Counted from the first letter of the stretch, positions 9,544 through 17,878 are shown. The stretch is 62,676 nt of DNA from Acidobacteriota bacterium (GCA_003222975.1 QHXN01000034.1:1-62676), one strand, 5' to 3'. The notes: generated from the letters alone by a model not told the origin. Translations and numbers: made by a program.

Positions 9544-10176
9544 CTAGTGACCCGCCTGCCATGCCCTCAACTTCTCGGAATGGAAGAACAGCATCAGGAC
9601 GTTCAGCAGGAAGCTGTCCCTGATCCAGACGAGGAGCAACGCTTCCGTCGCGGCGAACAGGAGGACGGAGCGGAGCAGGCCGAGGCGTCGGGCGAGCACG
9701 AAGCCGACGGCGCAGGCCGCGATGTCGCCGAGCGAGTTGACGACCGTGTCGCCCTTGTAGCCGAGCGCGGCGGTCGCCTCGCGGTAGCGCTCGATGACGA
9801 AGTTCGTGTTCTCGATCAACTCCCAGAGGGCCTCGCACGCGACCGCGAGACAGAACCGCCAAGACCAGGACACGCGCGGCAGAGTCCACGCCAGCAGCCC
9901 GCCGAAGATTAGCCCGTGGAGGATGTGCGTGAAGCTGTAAGGGTCGAACAGTTGTTGCGAGGTGTCGGGACTCCACGCGCCGCCGACCCAGAGGGTGAAG
10001 TGTCCGCAGGAACACATCCAGAGCCGCCCCTGCCGGTGAAGTTCTAGCGCCGTCGCCGCCAGCAACGCGACGACGGAGAGGCCCGGCCCGGCCTTCCGCA
10101 ACGCGTCTCTCCACGCGCCGCCGCGCCGAAACGCGCTCGAAGACGGAACGCGGCGATTGCGCTCCCCTGTATTCAT
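9544..10176 (-). CDS. UPF0314/DUF2585 integral membrane protein
   Basis: 210-aa membrane protein with about five hydrophobic segments. It carries the conserved blocks of this uncharacterised family: RLWMCSCGHFTLW, SPDTSQQLFDPYSFTHILHG, ENTNFVIERYRE and GDTVVNSLGDIAAC. Conserved Cys, His and Asp residues near the membrane suggest a catalytic or metal-binding role, but none is established. ATG at 10176. It is convergent with trxB across the heptamer array. Confidence 0.8.
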   Translation of the reverse strand: MNTGERNRRVPSSSAFRRGGAWRDALRKAGPGLSVVALLAATALELHRQGRLWMCSCGHFTLWVGGAWSPDTSQQLFDPYSFTHILHGLIFGGLLAWTLPRVSWSWRFCLAVACEALWELIENTNFVIERYREATAALGYKGDTVVNSLGDIAACAVGFVLARRLGLLRSVLLFAATEALLLVWIRDSFLLNVLMLFFHSEKLRAWQAGH

Positions 10177-10219
10177 CTCTTGAGTCTTTCGCCACCCGCC
10201 CGCGTGCCGACGGCGCGGC

Positions 10220-10657
10220 TTAGAGCAGCACGATTGAGTCGTCGGTCGCGGCGCGGCGCGGCGGCGGGGCGTGTGCGGGGCGCTCGCGGCGCGGGCAGAA
10301 GTCGCAGTAGGAGCCTTGGCGCGCGAGGCGGTCGTCGCAGGCGTTACAGTCGAGCGCCTCGCCCGTCGCGCGCAGCGCTTCTAAGAGCGGCATGAGGCGT
10401 CGCCCGCGCTCGGTGAGCACGTACTCGACGTGCGGGGGGCTGCCGCCCAAATCGCGGCGCTCGATGAGCGAGTCGCGCACCATGTCGCGCAGTCGGTCGG
10501 CCAGCGTGCGGCTGCTGATCGGGTGGAGTCTCGTCAGGATGTCGGTCGTGCGGCGCGCGCCGCGCGCGAGGTCGCGCACGATGAGCATCGTCCACTTGTC
10601 GCCCACGACTTGCAGAGCGCCCCACACGGGGCAGCCGTCACCTTCACGTCGTCGCAT
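10220..10657 (-). CDS. HxlR-family regulator with C-terminal CxxC-x10-CxxC motif
   Basis: 145 aa counting from MRRREGDGCP. The HxlR winged helix covers about 8-100: GCPVWGALQVVGDKWTMLIV, ISSRTLADRLRDMV and VEYVLTERGRRLMP, with the family's N-terminal Cys (residue 9). After the domain, Cys104/107 and Cys118/121 form a CxxC-x10-CxxC arrangement that looks like a small zinc ribbon, followed by a basic, Pro-rich tail. HxlR regulators usually sense electrophiles or redox state through cysteine. A longer start at 10735 adds a low-complexity N-terminus and seems less likely. Confidence 0.85.
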   Translation of the reverse strand: MRRREGDGCPVWGALQVVGDKWTMLIVRDLARGARRTTDILTRLHPISSRTLADRLRDMVRDSLIERRDLGGSPPHVEYVLTERGRRLMPLLEALRATGEALDCNACDDRLARQGSYCDFCPRRERPAHAPPPRRAATDDSIVLL

Positions 10658-10968
10658 CGAAAGGCCGTCCTCCCTCGTCCGTGCCCTAGTCCGCGCGCCC
10701 GCGCCGTAGCTTTGAGGAGCGCCGCGTCCGCGCACGCGTTCTGAAAATCGGCGGCGCGCCGAAGCTTAACACAAAGGCGCGCGTTTGCGTCGCGAAGATA
10801 ATCCGCGTGCAGCAATCATCTTTCTAACGCATTAAACGTCTCAACGCCTCGCGCGCCGCGCACGCGACCCCGGCGACGGAAAGCTTGCGCCCGCGGCGTG
10901 GCACGGGCATTGTGACGGGGGACGGCGATAGCGTATCTTGCTACGGCGAGTCGCAAAAAATGAGAGGG

Positions 10969-11014
10969 GTCGAGCGGGCCGCGCACGTTAGAAGTCGAGC
11001 GGGCCGTGCACGTT
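10969..11014. repeat. Two direct repeats of 21 bp upstream of the flippase-like gene
   Basis: GTCGAGCGGGCCGCGCACGTT (10969-10989) and the same sequence with one C-to-T change (10994-11014) are 25 bp apart, ending 5 bp before the ATG at 11020. The 10658-11019 gap otherwise shows no gene. A 25-bp period is not helical, so duplication is as likely as a regulatory role. Confidence 0.6.
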
Positions 11015-11019
11015 TGCCG

Positions 11020-12102
11020 ATGACACGGGAGGTTAAAGCAGGAGGCGGGTCGGGCAGGTTTGCTCCGGCGGGTGCGGCCTTCGCGCTGCTGGGGCTGGGG
11101 CTGTTCGCGTACTTCGTGTGGCGGGCCGGCCCCGGCGAAATCTGGTCGAACGTCTCGAAGATCGGCTGGGGCTTCGCCGCCATCCTCGGCTTAGGCGGCC
11201 TGCGCTTCATCGTGCGCGCGCTCGCCTGGACGCTCTGCTTCGAGCCGCCCTACCGCCTCAAGTTCCGCCACGCCTTCAGCGCCTACCTCATCGGCGACTC
11301 GGCGGGCAACGTCGTGCCGCTCGGCATCGTCGTCAGCGAGCCGACGAAGGTGGCGCTGGTGCGCGACCGCGTGCCGCTCGTCGCGGGCGCGTCGGCCATC
11401 GCGGTCGAGAACATCTTCTACATGCTCTCGGTCGCGCTCTTCGTCTCTTGCGGCGCGGCGGGGCTTCTGACCGCGTTCCCCCTGTCGGAGGCCGTGCGCC
11501 TTTCGAGCTACGGCGTCATCGCGGGCACGCTTCTGATGGCGACGCTCGCGGCCTACGCGCTCCGGCGGCAGTGGAGGTTTTTGAGCGCGGCGCTCGACCG
11601 TGCGGCAGCGCGCGGGCTGGGGCGGCGCTCGCACGCACGCCGCCGCGAGCGTGTCGCCGCCTTCGAGGATCGCCTCTACGGCTTCTACGAGCGCCGCCGC
11701 TCGCGCTTCCTGCCGATATTCCTGTGCGAGATGGCGTTCCACCTGCTCGGCGTGGCCGAGGGCTACCTGACGATTGCGCTCATCAGCCCGGTCGCCCCGA
11801 CGCTCTTTTCGGCCTTCCTCTTCGAGTCGGTCAATCGCGTCATCACGGTGGTCTTCAAGTTCATCCCGCTGCGCGCGGGCGTTGACGAGCTGGGCACGGG
11901 GCAGCTCGCGCGCCTGCTCGCGTTCGGCGAGGCGGCGGGCGTCACGCTCGCCATCGTGCGCAAGGCGCGCACGCTCGTCTGGATGGCCGTCGGCGTCTTG
12001 CTCCTCGCCGCCCGCGGCCTCTCCCTGCGCGACGTGACCGCCGAGGCCGGGCGCGCGCAGGACGCGGCCCTCGGCGAGACGCAGCGGAAGTCTGGAGTCT
12101 GA
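11020..12102 (+). CDS. Lysylphosphatidylglycerol synthase transmembrane (flippase-like) protein
   Basis: 360-aa polytopic membrane protein with the flippase-like fold of the LPG-synthase TM / UPF0104 (YbhN) family. Hydrophobic segments begin at FALLGLGLFAYFV; the conserved region includes RFIVRALAW, GDSAGNVVPLGIVVSEPTKVALV and the later PLRAGVDELGTGQLARLL. It lacks the soluble aminoacyl-transferase domain, so it probably translocates or handles a lipid rather than making LPG. ATG at 11020 is preferred on homology; a clear ribosome-binding site is not visible. The stop lies in a heptamer array. Confidence 0.78.
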   Translation: MTREVKAGGGSGRFAPAGAAFALLGLGLFAYFVWRAGPGEIWSNVSKIGWGFAAILGLGGLRFIVRALAWTLCFEPPYRLKFRHAFSAYLIGDSAGNVVPLGIVVSEPTKVALVRDRVPLVAGASAIAVENIFYMLSVALFVSCGAAGLLTAFPLSEAVRLSSYGVIAGTLLMATLAAYALRRQWRFLSAALDRAAARGLGRRSHARRRERVAAFEDRLYGFYERRRSRFLPIFLCEMAFHLLGVAEGYLTIALISPVAPTLFSAFLFESVNRVITVVFKFIPLRAGVDELGTGQLARLLAFGEAAGVTLAIVRKARTLVWMAVGVLLLAARGLSLRDVTAEAGRAQDAALGETQRKSGV

Positions 12103-12113
12103 AGTCTGGAGTC
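12087..12113. repeat. Short heptamer array (GTCTGGA/GTCTGAA type)
   Basis: GTCTGGA, GTCTGAA, GTCTGGA, GTCGAGA run across the 3' end of the flippase-like gene and supply its last residues (KSGV) and TGA stop. No inverted arm is seen, so this is a single-arm version of the element found at other gene ends. Confidence 0.65.
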
Positions 12114-12129
12114 GAGACAGAAGCTCTCG

Positions 12130-12411
12130 TCAGCGGATGTGTTTCGGCTTGGCAGGCAGCTTGGCGGGCAGATCGAGCTTGTCGTCAATCAGCGTGTCAA
12201 CGCAGACGCCAGCCACCCGCGCATACTCAAGCAGGACTATCAGCGACGGCTCTCCTTTCCCCGATTCAAACTCCGAAATCCTGTGATACGCCATCCTACC
12301 TTCAGCCCCTAGACGCTTGAGCATTTCAGACTGAGACAAACCGAGCGTTTGCCGAATCGCAAGGAGCTTTTCAGTCAGACGCTTCGGCTTCTCGCGCGGC
12401 CCCCTCCCCAT
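12130..12411 (-). CDS. XRE-family helix-turn-helix regulator
   Basis: 93-aa DNA-binding protein. The HTH_3 domain spans about residues 12-70: LLAIRQTLGLSQSEML, then ISEFESGKGEPSLIVLLEYARVAGV. A Pro/Lys-rich tail follows (LDLPAKLPAKPKHIR). AGGGGGT lies 8 bp upstream of the ATG. A 20-bp inverted repeat 43 bp upstream is a good candidate for its own operator. Confidence 0.88.
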   Translation of the reverse strand: MGRGPREKPKRLTEKLLAIRQTLGLSQSEMLKRLGAEGRMAYHRISEFESGKGEPSLIVLLEYARVAGVCVDTLIDDKLDLPAKLPAKPKHIR

Positions 12412-12453
12412 TAGAAGTTACCCCCTAACAGGGTCAGCGCGAGATGCTTGCAT

Positions 12454-12473
12454 CTATTGGAATCTTCCAATAG
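12454..12473. promoter_or_regulatory. Inverted repeat, candidate XRE operator
   Basis: CTATTGGAA-TC-TTCCAATAG has perfect 9-bp arms with a 2-bp centre, 43 bp upstream of the XRE gene start. It stands out as AT-rich in GC-rich surroundings. Small XRE regulators commonly bind such sites in their own promoter; binding here is inferred. Confidence 0.5.
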
Positions 12474-12812
12474 AATGTCTTCGCGTAACTGATTCGCCAT
12501 GAGTATGAACCTCTCATGCTCAACGGCGATGCTCATCACTTGCTTGAGGCTAAGGGTGAGCTACGCATCCGACCGTTGCCTTATTTTCAAAGACTGGAAC
12601 GCGCCGAAATATATCACAGGAGATTCATGGATAAAGGCATTCTTGTTTGCGATTAGTGCTGGCACGTCTCTTGGGGAAAGACTGTGCCGCTGCCCCGGTT
12701 CGCGAGCCGGGGCGAGAGGCCGCGCGTGCTTGGGTGGGCGCGTGCGCGGCCTCGACGTTACCTGCGACTTAACAGGCATCTCGCCTACTTTGTTGGTAAA
12801 GCCAGCTTCATC
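12474..12812. other. Intergenic region without a recognisable gene
   Basis: Short open frames exist but show no family resemblance. A hairpin, GCCCCGG/CCGGGGC around TTCGCGAG, lies near 12690-12715, downstream of the K+ channel gene on the minus strand, and might act in transcription termination, though no T-run follows. Confidence 0.4.
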
Positions 12813-13952
12813 CTAAAAATGCTTGCCCTCGACCGGCGCGGCGGCGGGCGCGGTCTGCGCGCCGCGCTCGAAGGCGCTGGTCTGCCAGTTGTCGGCGTGC
12901 TCGCGTGCGTGCAGCCACGGCGGGAGCGGGATGAGCAGGTGGCAGGCGAGGCCGTTGACGTAAGGCTCGTACATGCGTCGGAGCAGTCGCAGCTTTTCGT
13001 CCGCTTCCGCGCCGTCGCGCAAAAGTAGGCCGGAGCGCGCGAGCGCCGAGCGCAGGCGCGCGAGGTCTTCGTCGGGCAGGCGCTCGCCCGCGAACGCGAC
13101 GGGGCGCGTGTTGAAGATTTGCGAGATGTCCACGAGGGCGTGGCGGGCCATCGCGAAGGTGAGCCGCGCCTGCCACTCGTGCGCGCCGTCTATGCCGACC
13201 ATGACGAGCGCGCACGTGTCGAGCACGCAGACCAGGGACGCGAGCCACGACTGGTTGTCGTGTTGCGAGCGGTAGTAGCAGAGCACGGGGTATGAGAGGT
13301 GACTTTCGAGGAGGTCGGCGGCCCAGCGCTCCCAGTCTTGTAGAAGCGCGCTCAGGCTCTCCAACTTCCCTGCGTGCGCGTGTCGGCGCAGAAGCTCGAT
13401 GGCCGTGGGCGGCGTGCCGGCGCGCGCGTCGAGCATCGAGATGCTGACCTCGCGGCGCGAGAATGACTGGTAGAGCACGGGCAGGTAGCCGATGACGATG
13501 GCGAGGAAGCCGAAGCCCGTCCCCGCCTCGACGACCGCCAGCGCGCGCCCCATGGTGTCGAGCGGGTACACGTCGCCGTAGCCGAGCGTGAAGAAGGTGA
13601 CGCCGCTCAGGTAGAGGTAAGAGCGGAAGTCCACGCGCGACTCAGGCGTGAAGAGCCGCGCCCCCGCCGACCATTGCAGGAGGGCGAAGGCGAGTATCAG
13701 CCCGACCGCCCACACCGTCAGGAGCAGCAGCAAAGAGAGCGGGCCGTAGAAACTCAGGTAGCGGTCGCGCTTCTTGCTCGGCGGCAGACGCCGCGCGAGG
13801 CCCGCGACGGGCGCCCACGTCATGCGGTAGAAGACGCTCGTCAGGCGCAGACGCCGCGTGACGCGGCGCGGGAGCACGATGGCCTCGAAGGCGTCCCACA
13901 GGACGACGAAGACGACGGCGACGGCGAAGACCGCGGCGATGACTTGCAGCAT
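12813..13952 (-). CDS. Two-TM potassium channel-like protein
   Basis: 379 aa from the ATG at 13952, chosen because GAGGTAAT lies just upstream. Hydrophobic segments are at about 5-22, 70-95 and 135-155. Before the last one, a pore loop carries the K+ selectivity filter TLGYGDVYP (about 122-130). The ~220-residue cytoplasmic C-terminal part is mostly helical and lacks a recognisable RCK/TrkA-N motif. It sits just downstream of the PAP2 gene on the same strand. Confidence 0.85.
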   Translation of the reverse strand: MLQVIAAVFAVAVVFVVLWDAFEAIVLPRRVTRRLRLTSVFYRMTWAPVAGLARRLPPSKKRDRYLSFYGPLSLLLLLTVWAVGLILAFALLQWSAGARLFTPESRVDFRSYLYLSGVTFFTLGYGDVYPLDTMGRALAVVEAGTGFGFLAIVIGYLPVLYQSFSRREVSISMLDARAGTPPTAIELLRRHAHAGKLESLSALLQDWERWAADLLESHLSYPVLCYYRSQHDNQSWLASLVCVLDTCALVMVGIDGAHEWQARLTFAMARHALVDISQIFNTRPVAFAGERLPDEDLARLRSALARSGLLLRDGAEADEKLRLLRRMYEPYVNGLACHLLIPLPPWLHAREHADNWQTSAFERGAQTAPAAAPVEGKHF

Positions 13953-13986
13953 TTCTATTACCTCGGCGGTCAGGACTCGCGCCGCC

Positions 13987-14730
13987 TTAATCAACCTCCC
14001 GCCGCGAATCAACTTCCGCGGCGGCCTCTTCCGAATGGAAAGTCGCGCGCCGCTTCCAGCGTCGGTACACCGCGAGCGAGAAGGCGAGCCAGACGCCGGC
14101 CACGAGGTACGCGCCCAGCACGTCGCTCGGCCAGTGCGCGCGCAGATAGACGCGCGAGAGTCCGACGAGTAGGACGGGCAGCGCGGAGAGCGCGAGCGCG
14201 GCGCGGCGCGCGGGCGTGTCGCGCGGCAGCAGCGCGTAAGCCGCGAAGAAGAGGAAGCCGAAGTAGCAGACGTAGAAGATGACGTGGCCTGAAGGGAAGC
14301 TCGCCTCGCTGCTTTTATAAGCGAAGCCCACCAACTCGGCTGAAGGGCGCGGGCGCGCGACGAGTGCTTTAAACGCGTGGCTGAGTAGCGCGCCGCCGCC
14401 CGTGCTCAAAAGGAGTCCCGCGGCCTCGCTGCGCCGCCGCCACGCGAAGAGGGCGAGTGCCGTCAAGACCGCGATGGCGTCCGGCGTCCAGCGGTTGCCG
14501 AAGACCGAGACCCAGTCCATGAAGGCGGCCCAGGCGGGCGAGTCAACCGATTGGATGGCGCGCGCCAGGCGCAAGTCCCAGGCGAAGTACGCGTATGCGT
14601 GCGCGAGCACGGCGAGCAGGGCGAAGGCCGCCAGCGCCGCCGCGTAGAACACCTCCGCGCGCAAGAGCCTGCGCGACTCGCGCCGACGCTGGCGAGACCC
14701 GCGCTCGCTGCCAGTAGCTGTTATAATCAT
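13987..14730 (-). CDS. PAP2-superfamily membrane phosphatase
   Basis: 247 aa with about six membrane segments. The three phosphatase motifs are complete: KALVARPRP (121-129), SFPSGH (144-149) and SRVYLRAHWPSD (192-203), with the catalytic His in the last two. Substrates of the family include phosphatidate, phosphatidylglycerophosphate and undecaprenyl pyrophosphate; sequence does not decide between them. ATG 14730 has GGGAG 9 bp upstream. A longer frame reaching 15099 is only an antisense shadow of the neighbouring gene. Confidence 0.9.
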   Translation of the reverse strand: MIITATGSERGSRQRRRESRRLLRAEVFYAAALAAFALLAVLAHAYAYFAWDLRLARAIQSVDSPAWAAFMDWVSVFGNRWTPDAIAVLTALALFAWRRRSEAAGLLLSTGGGALLSHAFKALVARPRPSAELVGFAYKSSEASFPSGHVIFYVCYFGFLFFAAYALLPRDTPARRAALALSALPVLLVGLSRVYLRAHWPSDVLGAYLVAGVWLAFSLAVYRRWKRRATFHSEEAAAEVDSRREVD

Positions 14731-14841
14731 CCCGGTTACTCCCGAACATAAACGAGCCGAGGGCGCGGGGCAAGGCGGCGGCGCTTGATGGCGGCGCACC
14801 TGAGAGATTGATGGCGGCCCGCGCGGGAAGGGAGTGCAGAG

Positions 14842-15864
14842 TTGCTGAGAGTCGAGTACAGAGACGGGCTGTACCTGCCCGACCTGGATTTGTGGTTCGA
14901 CGCCGACGGGCCGCGCGAGCGCTGCGTCATCTCGCACGCCCACTCCGACCACATCGCCGAGCACCACACAATCGTCGCCACGCCCGAAACGGCGCGGCTC
15001 TTCCGACACCGGCGCGGCCAGGCCGAGGTCGAGCCTTTGCGCTACGGCGAGCGGCGCGACTTCGGGCACTACGCGCTGACGATGTACCCGGCGGGCCACT
15101 GCCTCGGCTCGGCGCAGGTGCTCGTCGAGTCGGGCGGCGAGCGACTGGTTTACACGGGCGACGTGAAGCTCAGGCCGAACGTCGCCGCCGAAGCAGCCGT
15201 CGTCGTCCCCTGCGACACGCTCGTCATGGAGTCAACCTTCGGCGATCCCGCCTACCGCTTCCCGCCCGACGTTGCGACTTACGACCGCCTCTACGCCGCA
15301 TGTGACCGCGCCCTATCGGACGACCGCGTGCCGGTCGTACTCGCTTACGCGCTCGGCAAGAGCCAGGAGGCGCTTGAGCTTCTGCTGCGGCGCGGCTACC
15401 GCGTCAGCTTGCACGGCTCCGTCTGGAACATCTCGGAGATTTACCGCGAGTGCGGCGTGAAATTTTCCGGCGAGTATGAGCGCTACGACCGCGAGCATCT
15501 GAAGGGGCGCGTGCTGATCGCGCCGCCCGGCTGCCGCAAGCAGCCGATGATCCGCAACATCGAGCGCCGCTACACGGTCATGCTCACGGGCTGGGCCGTG
15601 AGCCGCAGCGCGCCCTACATGTACCGCGGCGCTGACCTCTTGCTCCCGCTCTCCGACCACGCGGACTTCGACGACCTCGTCCGCCTCGCCCGCGAGAGCG
15701 GCGCGCAGAGAATCATCACCATGCACGGCGCGAAGAAGTTCGCCGCCCATTTGCGCGACCTCGGCCTCAACGCCGAACACCTCGCGCAGCACCCGTCGCA
15801 GCAGAAGGGGACGAAGGGCGCGGCGAAGGCTTCGACTGTCGTCGAGCAAATGCTGTTCGATTGA
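14842..15864 (+). CDS. Metallo-beta-lactamase-fold exonuclease (ligase-associated type)
   Basis: 340-aa protein. The metal-binding motif HAHSDH is near residues 33-38, with GHCLGSAQVLVE, YTGDVKLRPN, then LSDHADFDDLVRL and a late conserved His (TMHGAKKFA). This pattern resembles the ligase-associated DNA exonuclease / RNA-specificity MBL group. The partner ATP-dependent ligase and helicase genes usually found with it are not here. TTG start at 14842 with GGGAGTG upstream; TGTTATAAT near 14719-14727 is an extended -10 candidate. Confidence 0.8.
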   Translation: MLRVEYRDGLYLPDLDLWFDADGPRERCVISHAHSDHIAEHHTIVATPETARLFRHRRGQAEVEPLRYGERRDFGHYALTMYPAGHCLGSAQVLVESGGERLVYTGDVKLRPNVAAEAAVVVPCDTLVMESTFGDPAYRFPPDVATYDRLYAACDRALSDDRVPVVLAYALGKSQEALELLLRRGYRVSLHGSVWNISEIYRECGVKFSGEYERYDREHLKGRVLIAPPGCRKQPMIRNIERRYTVMLTGWAVSRSAPYMYRGADLLLPLSDHADFDDLVRLARESGAQRIITMHGAKKFAAHLRDLGLNAEHLAQHPSQQKGTKGAAKASTVVEQMLFD

Positions 15865-16068
15865 ACGTCAACCTTGAAGTTAAGCTCAAGACGCTGACGT
15901 TGCGGCGGGCGCAATCCAAATGTCTTCAAAGTGTTGGCGAAAGATGGGACTACGGCCTTGCGCCCGGAGTCCCAGGCCAATATAATGCGCGCGCTTTGAA
16001 AAGCGGGGCCGGAAGGGACACGGGCGGCCTCGCGAAATTTTCGGGCACTCATTCATAAAGCGAAAAAG

Positions 16069-16923
16069 ATGGCTACGATCAACGGTTGGAGAGAACAGCG
16101 ACGTGTCGCCCAGAGGCGCGCGACTCCCCTTCGCACGATAGCTTCCGGCCTGGCTCAGATCGCGCGCGCGGCCTTCGCAGAGCCTTACCAGCTCGCCGTC
16201 GAGCGCCACGCCGTCGGGTTAAAGCGCCTGCCGCGCGAGTTGGACGGGCTGAAGGTCGTCCAACTCTCGGACATACACCACGGGCCTTTAACGAGCCGCA
16301 GGCAGGTCGAGCGCGCCGTCGAGGCGGCGAACAGCCTCCAGCCCGACATCGTCGCGCTCACGGGCGACTACATCTCGCACGAGCGCGGCTACGTACAGCC
16401 GTGCGCCGAGATGCTCGGACGCCTGCGCGCGCGCTGCGGTGTCTATGCGGTGCTGGGCAACCACGACAACTGGGTTGACGCCGCACTCGTCACAGACCTC
16501 TTCCGCGCCGAAGGCATCCGCGTGCTCGTGAACGAGGGCCTGCGCTTCGAGGATCGCGGCGCGTCGTTCTGGCTCGCGGGCGTGGACGACACGATGGTTG
16601 GACTGGAAGATTTGCCGCTCGCGCTCGCCGGATCGCGCGACGACGAGATGAAACTGCTCCTGGCGCACAACCCCGTCATCCTGCGCCGGGCCGCGCGCGC
16701 CGGCGTTGACCTCGTGCTTTCAGGCCACACGCACGGAGGGCAGGTCACCTGGCGCAACGAGCGCTCCGCCTCCGGACGCGTCCGCCGCCGCATCCTGCGC
16801 GGCCTCGCCCGCCGCGGCGAAACGCAAATCTACGTCACACGCGGCCTCGGCACGGTCGTCCTCCCGGTGCGCTACGGCTGCCTGCCGGAAGTGACGCTGC
16901 TCACACTGCACTGCGCGGACTAA
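16069..16923 (+). CDS. Metallophosphoesterase (YaeI-like)
   Basis: 284-aa calcineurin-like phosphoesterase. All metal-binding motifs are visible: LSDIHHG (Asp68, His70), LTGDY (99-101), GNHDN (130-134), AHNP and GHTHGGQ. It has a basic, amphipathic N-terminus of about 45 residues but no clear transmembrane helix. YaeI-type enzymes act on lipid or nucleotide pyrophosphates; the substrate here is unknown. Confidence 0.88.
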   Translation: MATINGWREQRRVAQRRATPLRTIASGLAQIARAAFAEPYQLAVERHAVGLKRLPRELDGLKVVQLSDIHHGPLTSRRQVERAVEAANSLQPDIVALTGDYISHERGYVQPCAEMLGRLRARCGVYAVLGNHDNWVDAALVTDLFRAEGIRVLVNEGLRFEDRGASFWLAGVDDTMVGLEDLPLALAGSRDDEMKLLLAHNPVILRRAARAGVDLVLSGHTHGGQVTWRNERSASGRVRRRILRGLARRGETQIYVTRGLGTVVLPVRYGCLPEVTLLTLHCAD

Positions 16924-17006
16924 GTTCAAAGTTCCAAGTTCAAGGTTCAAAGTTCAGAACCTCGCCTTCAACTTTGAACTTTAAACTTTGAACTTTGAAC
17001 TTTTTT
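16924..17006. repeat. Inverted heptamer array (GTTCAAA/ACTTTGA type)
   Basis: Left arm GTTCAAA, GTTCCAA, GTTCAAG, GTTCAAA, GTTCAGA follows the metallophosphoesterase stop. The right arm of ACTTTGA units ends in a T-run that directly touches the pgsA ATG at 17008. The same consensus recurs at 39147-39252. Confidence 0.9.
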
Positions 17007-17007
17007 T

Positions 17008-17622
17008 ATGGCTTCCCGCGTCGTCACGCTCCCGAACGTCCTGACCGTGATTCGCATGGCGCTGATCCCGGTCTTCGTGGGCGCGCTCTACTACCAGAGG
17101 TTCGGCTGGGCTTTGGCCGTATTCGTCGCCGCAGGCATCACCGACGGCCTCGACGGCCTCTTCGCACGACGCTTCAACCAGTACTCGCAGCTCGGCCAGA
17201 TTCTCGACCCCGTCGCCGACAAGCTCCTGCTCGTCACCTCCTTCATAACCCTTTCGATGCCCTCGATCATGACTCAGTCGGCGCTCGTCCAGCCCTACCC
17301 GCGACATCTGCCCGTGCCCTTCTGGGTCACGGCGGCGGTCATCAGCCGCGACATCTTCATCGTCGTCGGCGCGGTCACCATCAACGTCGTCACGGGCTTT
17401 CGGGGCTTCCGCCCGTCCTGGCTCGGCAAGGCGAACACGACCGTGCAGATTCTGGCCGTCGTGCTCATCCTTATCGCCGCCAGCTTCCCCCCCTTGCGCG
17501 GCTATCTCCCGACCGTCTATACCACCGTCTTCTCTTTCGCCGTCGTCTCCGGCATACACTACGTCTTCTGGGCCTCCAAGCTCCTGAATGAAGACCGCCA
17601 GCACCGCGAGACGGCCCAGTGA
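17008..17622 (+). CDS. pgsA: CDP-alcohol phosphatidyltransferase (PgsA-like)
   Basis: 204-aa membrane enzyme of phospholipid synthesis. The catalytic signature DGLDGLFARRFNQYSQLG followed by QILDPVADK matches D-x2-DG-x2-AR-x8-G-x3-D-x3-D. About five hydrophobic helices follow. It most likely makes phosphatidylglycerophosphate from CDP-diacylglycerol and glycerol-3-phosphate, though cardiolipin synthase-like variants share this motif. The ATG directly follows a heptamer array and no Shine-Dalgarno sequence is visible. Confidence 0.85.
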   Translation: MASRVVTLPNVLTVIRMALIPVFVGALYYQRFGWALAVFVAAGITDGLDGLFARRFNQYSQLGQILDPVADKLLLVTSFITLSMPSIMTQSALVQPYPRHLPVPFWVTAAVISRDIFIVVGAVTINVVTGFRGFRPSWLGKANTTVQILAVVLILIAASFPPLRGYLPTVYTTVFSFAVVSGIHYVFWASKLLNEDRQHRETAQ

Positions 17623-17690
17623 GCCAGCTAAGCCTTTGACTTACATGAGCTTGAGGCGGGCAACGCAGGCGGGGCGTTCTGCTACTAAAA

Positions 17691-17720
17691 GTTGACAAGG
17701 GAAGACTCAAGTATTATATT
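17691..17720 (+). promoter_or_regulatory. dnaK promoter with HspR (HAIR-like) operator
   Basis: TTGACA (17692-17697), a 17-bp spacer and TATATT (17715-17720) form a near-consensus sigma-70 promoter. Overlapping it, GTTGACA-N7-ACTCAAG (17691-17711) matches the HspR operator CTTGAGT-N7-ACTCAAG: the right half is perfect, the spacer exact, the left half keeps the TTGA core. hspR is the last gene of the operon, so autoregulated heat-shock control is inferred. Confidence 0.75.
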
Positions 17721-17878
17721 AGCGACGCATTCAAGTTATCGGCCCGCGCGCGCTCACCCTTCGGGCCGCACGGCGGGCCGGCGACGGTAGGCAACGAACT
17801 GCGGCACCGCCGCCCTCGCTTCGGGTCTGTACGGGATACGGCGCGGCGGATACTTAAATCTGGGAGAGGCAGAAAGCA

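Noticed and set aside
12499..12816. 105-codon open frame upstream of the K+ channel end
   Set aside because: No ribosome-binding site, no domain, mixed composition typical of non-coding DNA.
16924..17006. Heptamer arrays as CRISPR arrays
   Set aside because: Units are 7 bp with no spacers of constant size, arms are inverted, and no cas genes are nearby.
17650..17656. CTTGAGG as the left half of the HAIR operator
   Set aside because: It is 48 bp from the ACTCAAG half; the real partner with exact 7-bp spacing is GTTGACA at 17691.
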